In this document: positions 29,695-48,900 of the stretch, piece after piece
Numbering within the stretch: position 1 is the first letter of the stretch
Layout of the letters: each line of letters begins with the position of its first letter
The notes under the pieces: generated by a model
The model's database searches: none
The model's input: only the letters and a program-made list of their open reading frames with translations
What the model was told of the DNA's origin: nothing
Assembly (NCBI RefSeq): GCF_045679555.1
Contig: NC_092099.1
Coordinates: 13,902,076-13,966,075, forward strand
Source: Salvelinus alpinus
Lineage: Eukaryota; Chordata; Actinopteri; Salmoniformes; Salmonidae
Direction: 5' to 3'
DNA length: 64,000 nucleotides
Program-made: the position numbers and the translations under genes

Positions 29695-30197
29695 GAAGTA
29701 AATCAAAGTGACTTTTGCAACTGACACAAATAGACTCATACTTCATGCGCCAAATGACAAATTGTTAATTTTTAAGCCACTGTTTTGCAATGTTTCACTA
29801 ATGTAACAAATGGCATGACTTTAGGGGTTTGACAAAGGGAGATCCGCTCTACGCACGCGTGCCAAATATAAGGGTCCCACCCTCTACCTGAAAGGAGCGC
29901 ACCTGAATCCAACGAGACGGAAGTAGTTTGCAAAGATTGAGAAACGAAGTAAATCAAAGTGACTTTTGCAACTGACACAAATAGACTCATACTTCATGCG
30001 CCAAATGACAAATTGTTAATTTTTAAGCCACTGTTTTGCAATGTTTCACTAATGTAACAAATGGCATGACTTTAGGGGTTTGACAAAGGGAGATCCGCTC
30101 TACGCACGCGTGCCAAATATAAGGGTCCCACCCTCTACCTGAAAGGAGCGCACCTGAATCCAACGAGACGGAAGTAGTTTGCAAAGATTGAGAAACG
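29695..30197 (+). promoter_or_regulatory. galnt3: Tandemly duplicated 251-bp segment with TATA-like box upstream of galnt3
   Basis: Copy 1 (29695-29945) and copy 2 (29946-30196) appear identical by eye. Each carries CCAAATATAAGGGTCCCACC, with TATAAG at 29867-29872 and 30118-30123, plus an ACGCACGCGT motif just upstream. The second TATA-like box lies about 230 bp before a good splice donor (CCCGGTAAGT, GT at 30352), which would end a noncoding first exon. The coding exon then starts at 30666 after TTTCTTTTTAAG. Promoter function is inferred from position and sequence. Confidence 0.6.
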
Positions 30198-30744
30198 CTG
30201 CACAACTGTATTCTTTTTGGGCAACAATTACTCTGGAATTTCACGTTATTTCGAAGATGATTTTCATTTAGCGATATGCTCGACATAACTTGATGGACTT
30301 TTAAATCAATAATTTGGAGGCCATTTCCCATCCTTTTTATGTAACGTCCCGGTAAGTCATATCATTTTCCCGAAAAGAATGTGAACATGCGGGACTATGA
30401 CAAGATACTTTTTATAGTAGCCTGATCTATCCTGTCATTTAGTAGACTGCTGTACAGTAGAACGTTTTCCAACTTTGTTGGACAGTAGGTTGTGGAGAAA
30501 AACAATCCTGCTTGTACATTCCTGCTTGTGTATGGTCATAATTCAAAGTGGCATAGCATGTAACACAAGAAATACTTGTCTTCCATTCATGTGAGACTGA
30601 GTTTTGTGATCCTGCTTTTTACCTCTGTTAATTTGACATATTTGTCACCTTTCTTTCTTTTTAAGGTTACCTCCTCTGGTGGTGCAACTGACTGGTAGGT
30701 GAAGTACTGTCTCAAAGCGATCTACCCCACACATCTCCAGAAGA

Positions 30745-38711
<7,967 letters not shown>

Positions 38712-40525
38712 CTACAGGACACACATGGTCCTCGGCACTAGTGGACGATGTGTGCCTTGGTATCCTAGAACCATTAGAACAAGTAGCAATTGGCGTACAT
38801 TTTTTTACGTTTTATTATCGAAGTTGAATTTTAATTTATTTTTATACGTAGAAGAACTGCTGCTGGAAAGTTTGCGATTTTTGAGAACGTGACCTCGGGA
38901 AGGAAGCGTTAAAACTGATACTGAAGACTGTTTGTTTTACTCCTTCCTTTTTTTTAATCATGATTTGGGTAAAGGAATTGTTTTTCTTGTCATTCACGCC
39001 AACCGCTCTCTGTAGATTGACGGAGGTAGCTGGGACTGTGGAAAGACTTTGGATGGATACTGAATGAAGAGAGATTTCTTTGAAGAATACAACTTGTCTT
39101 TTTTTCTTATAGTGTGTACTTCGGAGGCAAATCAACATGACATTTTATTTAATTACCAAGGTTTGTTCTTTATTGCCCACACTGAATAATTTATTAATAT
39201 AAATGTGAAAACCAACAACAAAATGGACTGTCAAATAATGCAATAGTGCACTTGCCTCTTGCACAAACTGAATAACTTCGATGTTATACACCAAAGACTA
39301 ATCAAGTTTAGTTTTTTTTCTATTAAAGACATGCTCCAGAACATTGGCAACTAGTTAGATTATGCATCCAGCCCATAGCGGAAGGTTAAAAAAATACTAT
39401 GAGGAGAATTACTGTCTTACCTCAATTAGACACGAAAATCCATTTACTGGAAGCGGTGCAGTGTCATTTTCCTTACAATTCGAGTTCCAGCAAATGAGGT
39501 TCAGCCCCTCGGAGAGAGAAATTATGTGGTGCACATATGTGATGTATGCAATTTTCGGGGATAATTTTTGGCTCGTAAGCTCTACTTTCAGAACTACTGG
39601 CTAAGAAGTATATGGGAAAATCTATTTTAAAATGTTTATTATAGGTTATTCAATATCTACCACTACTGCTTATTTTTATTATGTGAACTAGTCTGTCAGA
39701 TGTGACAGGAAAGCACTAGACATGCATCCTCCATTACCACTGCTAGAGGGTCTGATTTCCCCTCTCATCCAGCTGGTTTTCCTCACAAGCAGGAGGATAA
39801 AATATGAAGTCTCCAAAGTGGTATTTTAACCAAGGGCTTGAGTCGTGTGGTACTGTTTAATTGGGCACCTCTAATTCATAATCATCCGGTATTTGCAAGA
39901 TAAATCATTTTCTTTTGCTTTTCCATATTGCTTGGCTGGGGCGTTCAAAGGTGTTTTAATCATGTATACAGTTGACCTTTTTCTGAGACTTTATCAACAT
40001 AGCATTTTTAAACACAATTCCAGTCACTGCTGTGGTATTTGAAATGACCTGTTGTGTACACTCTGGTTGATTTCAAGTTTGATTGCAATGAAATATTGTC
40101 TTTTTTTCTTTGAAATCTCTCTTAAATGAATGTACATGTTTTTCTATCATGTTCATGGGGATTGGAAATTGTATATGTGGGCTTAAATGGGATCTGTAGA
40201 AAGGGGAAAAATGTTAACTTGGTTTACAACATGATTGTATTTTTTTTATTTTTTATTATTCAAGTCTCAGAGTTCCCAGTATCACACAAACGTCAGTGTT
40301 TCGATGTGAGGGTGTGGGCTAGTTTATACGAATCTATGGGAGAATGCTGACTGACAATGGAATGTTAGAATTTTGTTGAATATTGAATATGTCTGGGACT
40401 TAAACAGATGGGTCTACGGCAGTCTGTTAACAAATTAGAACCGTGTGCCTTTTATGTTTGGATCCTTGAGGTTTTCTATTTTAGTAAAAGGAACTCTGTG
40501 TAATGAGTACAATGACTGAATATGT

Positions 40526-40701
40526 CAGGGGTGTTGAACTTGTTCCATGGAGAGCCTAGTGTCTTTTTTTCTCTTCAATTAAGCCCTAGATAACCAGGTG
40601 AGGTGAGATCATTAGTAATTAGTGACCTTCATTCATCAATCAAGTACAAGGGCGTGAAACCCGTAGACACCAGGCCCTCCGTGGAATGAGTTTCACACCT
40701 A
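40526..40701. repeat. Foldback repeat in the galnt3 3' UTR
   Basis: CAGGGGTGTTGAACTTGTTC and GGAGAGCCTAGTGTCT are mirrored by AGACACCAGGCCCTCCGTGG and AATGAGTTTCACACCT. This is a short inverted-repeat element common in fish. Confidence 0.7.
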
Positions 40702-40821
40702 TGCTGTATGGCATGAGTACCGTTCTTCACCATTTCTTATGTTCAACGGGAGAGGGCGCTGTGCACAAAGGAATTCATCCTTGACCCATCCTTACTGGGC
40801 TGTTAGTGTACCCTTTTTCTG

Positions 40822-40827
40822 AATAAA
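40822..40827 (+). terminator. galnt3: Polyadenylation signal, galnt3
   Basis: AATAAA in TTCTGAATAAAAGTTGTTC, the last strong plus-strand signal before csrnp3 3' sequence. Confidence 0.55.
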
Positions 40828-40882
40828 AGTTGTTCAAGCTAAACGCATTAAACGGATAAAGAAAAACAACACACGGTTTCAT

Positions 40883-40888
40883 TTTATT
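40883..40888 (-). terminator. csrnp3: Polyadenylation signal, csrnp3
   Basis: TTTATT on + gives AATAAA on -, about 2.1 kb after the csrnp3 stop codon. Its cleavage would fall near 40,860. Other minus-strand signals upstream could also be used. Confidence 0.45.
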
Positions 40889-42965
40889 TAAAGGTCATGT
40901 ATTGTTAAAGCAAAAACGCAACAAAAAATGGCATAACATTTTGGCTTTATCTAACGTTAAGAAACCAAAACACATTGAAGCATTAATACCATTCTGTACA
41001 AAAAGTATTCTGTTTCACATTATAGTAAGCGATATAATGAAATCAGGCACATGGAGCTGTACAACTCACAACCATCATGAAACAAGCAACATTTTAGACA
41101 GAAACATGTTTTAATCCAATACAGACAGTTCAGTAAAGCACAATAAATACACATTTCAATATATCATTCATAATAAATACTGAAAATCATAAACACAGCA
41201 GAATTACTCAATTGGATGCAATGTTACTGTATCTTGCCTTCCCTTAAATACTTTGGCAGTGCTACTGTATAGTCCATACAGTAGCACTGATTGGCTGACA
41301 GCTGGATGCACTTTGTTTGCCAATGAGGTGAGGTAACATTATTACTTTATGTTTCAGTCAGGTGCAGAATCACAAATCAAGTAGTGTTGGTTGAATAGAG
41401 ACACGGTGCAGACTTAGAGGACAGGGATACATGCAGGGCTGCCCACTCCTTTAATGGGGAGGGAATGTTGGTATTTCATTGTAAAGGCTGTCCCTAACGT
41501 TTTAATACAGTTGTAGCAATACAAATCTGGAGCATTCTGTTCAATGGCCTTGTAAGTTATTTCATATGAGGGGTTCAATGTTATTTACAGATTTTCTGCA
41601 AATCATACTTTTCTCCCAATGTCTCAGGCTGATCAGTCATTCTCTAACTTGGCGCTGATATGAATCATAGGCTTGCTTGATTGTCCGACCTTAAATGCCT
41701 GATGTGGCTCTTCGAGAGTATGACATGGCTTTCATTAAGACCTTCGAAGGGTTGTTTTGCATTTCCTGTTCACACTTCTGTGTCACACAATAACGTTCTT
41801 ATCTGGACAAACAATCTCTTCAGGTATTTACTGTCCGTTGTCATAAGAGAATGGAATGTTTGTGCAAATATGTACTTGAAATAATTTCCCTGTCCAACTC
41901 AGCAATACAAATGTTGTCCCCAGTTTCGAAGAGTTACGTATTGTTTATTATGACATATTTATTGGAAATTAAGCCCCATGAAATATGATTTACTGATCAT
42001 ATTATTGTCCTGTTCCCATATATTTGATAGTTGTATATGGTCTTTGAGAGCTGTCAAAGTACTACATTAGTAGTCTAAACATCTACTGTGTGAATCATTT
42101 TAACTTGAATGTTTCCAATGAAATTATGCTCTTGGCATTATAATTCAAAATAAATAAATACAAGTGGTAGTCTGTTTCAAGCTTTTCCAGACCATATAAA
42201 AGCATGGATGTGACAACACAATAATAAGGTTTGTACAGTACATTGATACAGATTTTATCAACCCAAATTGACCATGGTCAATTTCTCATAAATGCCATTG
42301 AAAGACCCAAAGGAACATGCATTTATAGTTATCAAAACATAAGTATACACATACTTCAGAACCAATAAATAAACTGTGACAATATTTTTTTTACACATTT
42401 GACACAAACATAGAAAAGTCCCACTCACAATATATGCTTAAATCTTTACCTTTAAAATTACAAGATACATTGCACAGGCTTATAGCTTTCAGTTTTTGTT
42501 GACTGATTCCATCTTGCACTTTAGAATATTAGAAATCAGGGGGTTCATTAGAAATGTTTCTCATCATGGAACCTTTAGCTAAATAATGTCAATGTGATGT
42601 ATGGTCTTGCGAATTACTTGGAAAGTTTAGTTCCCATTAAAGGCCATAAAGATCTTCAACACTTGGTCAGCCTTCCCACGGGCCAAACACTGGTTGAATC
42701 AACGTTGTTTCCACGTCATTTCAACCCCAAAATCTATGCGATGACATTGAATCAATGTCGAAAACTGATTGGATTTGCAAAAAAGAATCAATGTAAGGGC
42801 ATTTAGTCTTTTCTTTCACCCAGCTTTTAACCTAAATCCAATGACATGGTAACATTTGTTGTTGATTTCACATTGAATTCACGTTAGTTGACATTGAACT
42901 GTGCCCAGTGGGTCGTTCATTAAGAAAAGACAACATGAAGTCTACAGACAGGTGAGCTAGGCCCA
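40889..42965 (-). other. csrnp3: 3' UTR of csrnp3 (presumed)
   Basis: A/T-rich, no coding exon recognised. A long 3' UTR is usual for this gene. Contains the repeat at 42676-42912. Confidence 0.5.
42676..42912. repeat. Short inverted-repeat element
   Basis: Ends CCCACGGGCCAAACACTGG and GTGCCCAGTGGG are approximate inverses. The interior has GAATCAACGTTGTTTCCACG, a repeat common in salmonid sequence. Confidence 0.55.
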
Positions 42966-45900
42966 CTAAACTGGTGCGACCTGGGGGAGATTCTCTGCTA
43001 ATGCAGAGGTCTTTGTACTGTCTGCTAGAGAAGGCCCTTCAGACAAATCATTAGCACTAGACACTTCCTTTGGCTGCTCTGTTACAAAACACTTCCCATT
43101 ACTACCGTAGCCTTTCTGGGAGCTCTTATTGTTCAGGTAGTTGTTGTGGAACTCCATCTGGCTAATGCCCCCAGGCTGCTCAGGGAATGTTCCTTTAGAT
43201 TGGACCATGTTGTTTTCCAGGTCAGGTGTGCAGCAGCCCATGGCAGTGGTTGCTGCTCTGCCGTTGGTCAGGGTAAAGTGTTGATTGGTGTACTGTTCCT
43301 CAGCCTGGTGGGCGTAGTCTGTGTACTGCTCTGCCTTGTCGGCGGCCATGTTGAATGGTCCTTGTGGCATGGCCCCGCTGCTAGTGCTAACTGGGTGTGG
43401 GAATGATAAGGCCTCTCCGTAAGTTTCACTGGGTTGGCTGGCCGTCCCGTTGGCAGAGGCAACAGCACTGGGGTTCTCCTGCTGATAATACTCGGCTTGG
43501 GAGCTGAGTAAATAAGAGTTTCCATTCATGTGCTTTTCAATGTGGTTGTCCTGTGGCACGGTGCCATCAGAGTAACACAACACAGAGGACAGGGGGACAA
43601 CCTCTGTGTGGGACACAGGCGCCGTCCTCACACCATCCTCAAAGTCCTCCGACTTCTCCTCCTCCTCATCCTCCTCTTCCTCAGAGTCACTGTTAGCCAA
43701 GCTCCGAGTGCTGGAGTCAGACAGTCCGCTGCATAAACTGCTGTTGTCCTCTTCGTCCTCCTCATCCTCCTCATTCTCCTCATCGTCCTCATCCTCATCA
43801 TCTAGAGGCTCTTCCATGTTGTCAGCTGTCTGGAGGTGCATGATGGCAGACTGTTGGAGTGTTGGGTCTGTCAGAGAGTACTCCAGACTATGTTGGGTCT
43901 GGACCAGCGGGTTGCCGTGGCTGTGGCTGTTGCTTTCGCCATGGTAACCATTGGCAGGGGAGGCCTGCTGCTGCTCGCGGCTCTTCTCCAGCTCTAGCTT
44001 CATGATGGTGTGCAGGAAGTGGGTCCGTACACGGATGGGGTTAAATTCCACCCGGCCGGCCGCGTTGCTACAGCCCTCCTTGGTACAGCCACAGGGAAAA
44101 GACATGCGGTCCACCTGTAGATTGGACCACATTGGGTTATATGACCATATATTCTCCAGTTTGCATGTAATAGATGAATTAGTGTAATCCTTTTGGCAAT
44201 ATCAGATAAGCAACTGTAATTATATAATGCTTTTTCAATAATGCAGTGCTTTCATCTACAGCGTCTAAAATATTTGATCACTTAACGATACATCAGCGTC
44301 AGTATGTCTGGGTCAGACTACCCAGAGATTTACCTGGCATTTGATTCCTGCTACACTGCACGCACATGTCTCTGGGTCACAGAACACTCTGCAGTCGCAG
44401 CCACAGTCCTCCCTGGACAACCGGATGGCCCGCAGCTCGTGCTTCTCCTCCACGTCAATTTTCTTCACCCCCGAGGTCCGCAGCAGAGCCCGGCGCTTCT
44501 TCGTGGTGAGGGGCTGGAGGAAGAAGTACTCATCCACCTCCGTGTTTTCCAGGTCAATGTCATCGTCAGAGATGTCCTCAGCCGTGAGCGTGTTGGCCTC
44601 CTCCGACTCCACTGTACCGTTCTTAGTCAGCTGAAAACGAACGAGGGGGGATCAAATTCAGTCTGGTTTGAAGAGTAAGCAACCAGCCGAAACAAATGAC
44701 ATACTGCATCTCAAAAGAGGATACAGAGTTAGCCGTTGAAAACACGTTCTGGATTTCTACGAGGATATGCTATGTCACAACTGTGCATCTAGTACCGTCT
44801 GTATATCATGATGCACTATATCATCTCCCTGTGTACAGTACATTTCATTAGCTCAGTAGCTTCCGTTTCTTTTAATACCTTGAGTTTAATGGAGTTGATT
44901 TTCTCCTCCTTCAGATGATCTCGGAGCATGTCTCTGTGGATCCTCTCCTGCTCCAGGGCAAACTCTCCCAGGGAGAACTGCCTGACACAGCTGTGTCTGT
45001 TGGACATGCCCAGCGTACTGCCTCCCTGACTGGGCACACTGGTGAAACCCTGGCGCCGGCTGAAGTAGTACACCGTCACGTTCTCAAAGTGCACCCTCCT
45101 CGTCCTCACACGCTTCTCTCGCTTCAGTATGGAATCAGCTAGAGGACCAAATGAAGAAGAAGTGGACGGTAAAAGGAGCATTAAAAAGCAGTGATAGCTG
45201 GCCTACTCATACATGAATAACAGGGGGAAGCAGGGTTATTTGTTCATACATGAATGAAAGATTAAACAGTTCCATGTGGTGGAACCGCCAGTATGACAAA
45301 AAGCTAGATTTAACCATCATTACAGCATGCAAGAACAAGAACACTGTTTCAAGGAAATGCACCTATTTAAAACTGCATCATGTACATGGGAAAGTGTTGT
45401 ATGTTTTTGCTGTCTGTGATGCGCTCTCAATGGTGTAGATGTGTAGCCATACTACAACAAGATAAAAAAAAAACGTTATATTCTGTGCTTACTTACTATT
45501 TGCATGATTTGAATACCTATTTTTATTTGACTTTTCATGACCCTAGAACCTCAGGAGTCGTTTTGCTAGCTCTCAGACAACAAGGACATGCTGTAACCCA
45601 ACCCAGTTCAGTAAAGCAGTGTTTCATCATCCCAACGCTGCCATTTGGCATGTCGATCCTACTTGTGGCTTTTTAAGGGCAGTTCTATGAGAGGGAGGGA
45701 GGGAGGGAGGGGAAAAAGGAAAGCAAAGACTGAGAGCATAAATAATCCCCCTTCCTGGCCTGGATGTAGAGTCGCTTTCCCAGCGGTCACTTGAGGTCAG
45801 ACAAACAGGACAAATGGGGACCATCTGGTTGGTGCAGCTCTCCACCCGGTGCCATAAGGACAATGTCTTCATTAACAACATGGGAGTGCCAGTCTGGGCT

Positions 45901-48900
45901 TCATGATTGGAATTTTTCTTTATTGTCTTGAAAAAAGGTTTATAAAATGTTATTTTGGGTATCCACGTGGTTTTCAAGCTTGCACCCTGAAGAAGGCACA
46001 GTGATGCCGAAACGTTGGTGTTTTTCTTACCCAATAAATTACTGGGAGGTTATACATGTGGCTCTCTTTGTTTTTAAAGCTTGCAATACCTAAATTCAAA
46101 AGGCACTAGCACATCTGAGCAATCTTATTTGCAGGTGCATGGCAACAATTTAACAAGATGAAGGAAAAAGGAAACCGCACACTGCTCTTGATAGTATCAC
46201 TGATATTTAATAAGCTTACGTATCGGCCTCACGGCCTTCGTCAGAGCTTTTGTGATTTTTTTAAATTTGCACCCTTATGTAGACCTGGCCCCACCCACAT
46301 CCGTTCCACACATCGAAGGGGGTTGGAGGCAAAGGAAAAACAAACAAGTGCTACCAAATATAACAATATGCATTTCATAAATATTACAAAAGTGTATAAA
46401 CAAGACGTATTGAACACGTCTGTAAAACCACAATGAAGACATAGCAAGTTTTCATTAATCATTGGGTACATCGTACGACAAACATCAGAGTAATCTGAAA
46501 TAGGCACATAATTCATGTTCAAATTCACAACATAACATACATAGGCATTTCATCATTAAGACCTTTAAGAAATAATGTCTAGAGGGTGAAAATCCCAAAA
46601 CATTATTTTTTACTCAGAGTATTATTAATATCACCTCCCCTGTCTGATATCTTAACTTTCTCTATGCCACAAAATCTAAAAGGTAGAAATGTCATGCTTC
46701 AGGTCATTGAAATGTACAGCGACTGGATAATCCCTGTCGTTTCTCCTGATTGAACCTATATGTTCACAAATTCTCTGTTTGAGAGAGCGGGAGATTTTAC
46801 CGACATAGCAGAGCCCACATGGACATTTAATAATGTAAATAACATGGGTGGTGGAACACGTAATAATGTCATTTATTTTGGAACCGTTTTCCTGTGTGTG
46901 GGTGGCAGAAATATTCACACTTCATCATATTGTTGCACTGTGCGCATCCTCTGCATTTATAGCTACCATTTGGTAGAGGGCGTAAAAGAGCCTGGCTGAT
47001 TTTCTTTATTGGCTGGTGTAACGGATGTGAAATGGCTAGCTAGTTAGCGGGTACGCGCTAGTAGCATTTCAATCAGTTACGTCACTTGCTCTGAGACTTA
47101 AGTAGTGTTGCCCCTTGCTTTGCAAGGGCCGCGGCTTTTGTGGAGCGATGGGTAACGACCGTGCTTCGTGGGCGACTGTTGTCGATGTGTGCAGAGGGTC
47201 CCTGGTTCGCGCCCGAGTCGGGGCGAGGGGACGGTTTAAAGTTATACTGTTACATTGATGCTGTTGACCCGGATCACTGGTTGCTGCGGAAAAAGGAGGA
47301 GGTTGAAAGGGGGGGTGAGTGTAACGGATGTGAAATGGCTAGCTAGTTAGCGGGTACGCGCTAGTAGCATTTCAATCAGTTACGTCACTTGCTCTGAGAC
47401 TTAAGTAGTGTTGCCCCTTGCTTTGCAAGGGCCGCGGCTTTTGTGGAGCGATGGGTAACGACCGTGCTTCGTGGGCGACTGTTGTCGATGTGTGCAGAGG
47501 GTCCCTGGTTCGCGCCCGAGTCGGGGCGAGGGGACGGTTTAAAGTTATACTGTTACACTGGCAGTTGGCATGAACCAATTTATCGCGTAAATTGCGACCT
47601 CTCCTATACACAATAAGTGGTGGATTTTTAAATTCAGGCGGCAAAACTGGGTCCGATGATAAAATACGCTAGTGTTTCTTGACCACACCTCCCACTTTTC
47701 GCGAATTCAAAGTATATATGTAGTTGTGAACATTACGGAGTGTTCTTTAGCGGGTCTTTTTTGTAGCAGTTCATCTCGTGTTTTTTCCAATGCCAGATTA
47801 TGAGCTTCATCCACACATTGTGACAAGCATGGACGTATGGCATTTGCAGCAAAGATATTCATATTCAGGTTTTGAGATAAGGTTGTTTAATAGGGCTTGC
47901 TCCAGATTAGAGCATATATCCCTTTGGAACACCTGTGTGGGATCAACACTCAGTTTTCTATAGAAACGTTCATTGCTGAGTTGTCTCTGAATTTCTTCTT
48001 GATATTTTTCATAGTCTAAAACAACCACAGCACCCCCCTTGTCTGCAGGTTTTATAACCAAAGATGAATCTTTCATTCATTCATTGAGTGCCTTTTCTTC
48101 TGTTCTTGCGATACCTAACATAGTTGGATTTTTCTCTGTATTTCTTCCTATTTCTTGTCCATTTTCGATTAGGGTTGCTACAACCATGTCTAAAAATGTA
48201 TCTTTGAGAATACATAGTAGCCCTTTTCAAAGACCTCACAATTCCAAGGCTTCTTCACTAAAAGCAATCACACCAGGAGAGGAGCTGGATTATTTCTTCA
48301 ACACTAACGTGACCCGAGACAGGTTTGTTCTGTATTCACCAGGAAACAATGCTACTGTACATCTCAGGAGCAAGCCTGATACATTGTGGCACCTCTTTAG
48401 TGGGGAGAAGCTGGGGGAGCCATGTATTGTGCTGCATAGTGCAGACTACAGCTTAGAGTAGCGTCCTCCTGGTTGCCTTTATCTGCAGCAGCTGACACAG
48501 AAGGCTCAGGAGCCTGGGGAAACAGTACCCTGGTCACTGGTCCACACATACCCCTGGGAGGAGCCCTGTCACTCACACCCATAATAAACCAGGGCAGGGT
48601 TACTGTATGCATCTGTCACCAAACACAACATAGATCTGTCACCTGAGGAACCATCCACCAAATTTTCCGTAGGTTGCCTACGAATAGCATCATATCTGCT
48701 CATAGAAAGATACAGGTAATCTAATACACAGTTCTTTTTTATCAGTGGCGCCATCAGTGGTGCCTGCCAAACTGGCTGTAGCCTTTCCAATAAGTAGCTG
48801 TGGAGCAGAGAACAGGTTCACTCGACTGAGAGCTTCTTAGAGAGCCTGACAGACACACCAATAGCTTTGCACGTGGCTAGAGACGAGACAGCCCGCACTA

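Larger units (their letters stand above)
38712..40850 (+). other. galnt3: 3' UTR of galnt3 (presumed)
   Basis: No coding match after the stop at 38711. The sequence is A/T-rich and ends at an AATAAA at 40822. An earlier cleavage site is possible because an ATTAAA lies near 39322. A foldback repeat at 40526-40701 would be part of the transcript. Confidence 0.5.

Noticed and set aside
29772-30331. Two similar minus-strand ORFs (72 and 102 aa)
   Set aside because: They arise because the 251-bp segment is duplicated. No family resemblance, and they run antisense to the promoter.
43606-43947. Plus-strand ORF rich in serine runs
   Set aside because: It is the antisense of the csrnp3 acidic tract codons (GAG/GAT), not a gene.
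46676-46918. GIY-YIG reading frame as a free homing endonuclease gene
   Set aside because: The flanking Cys cluster and upstream RT codons place it at the end of a Penelope-like element.
47140-47346. 68-aa ORF crossing the miniature LTR element
   Set aside because: Spans the LTR and interior without motifs, and overlaps a different frame in the second LTR.
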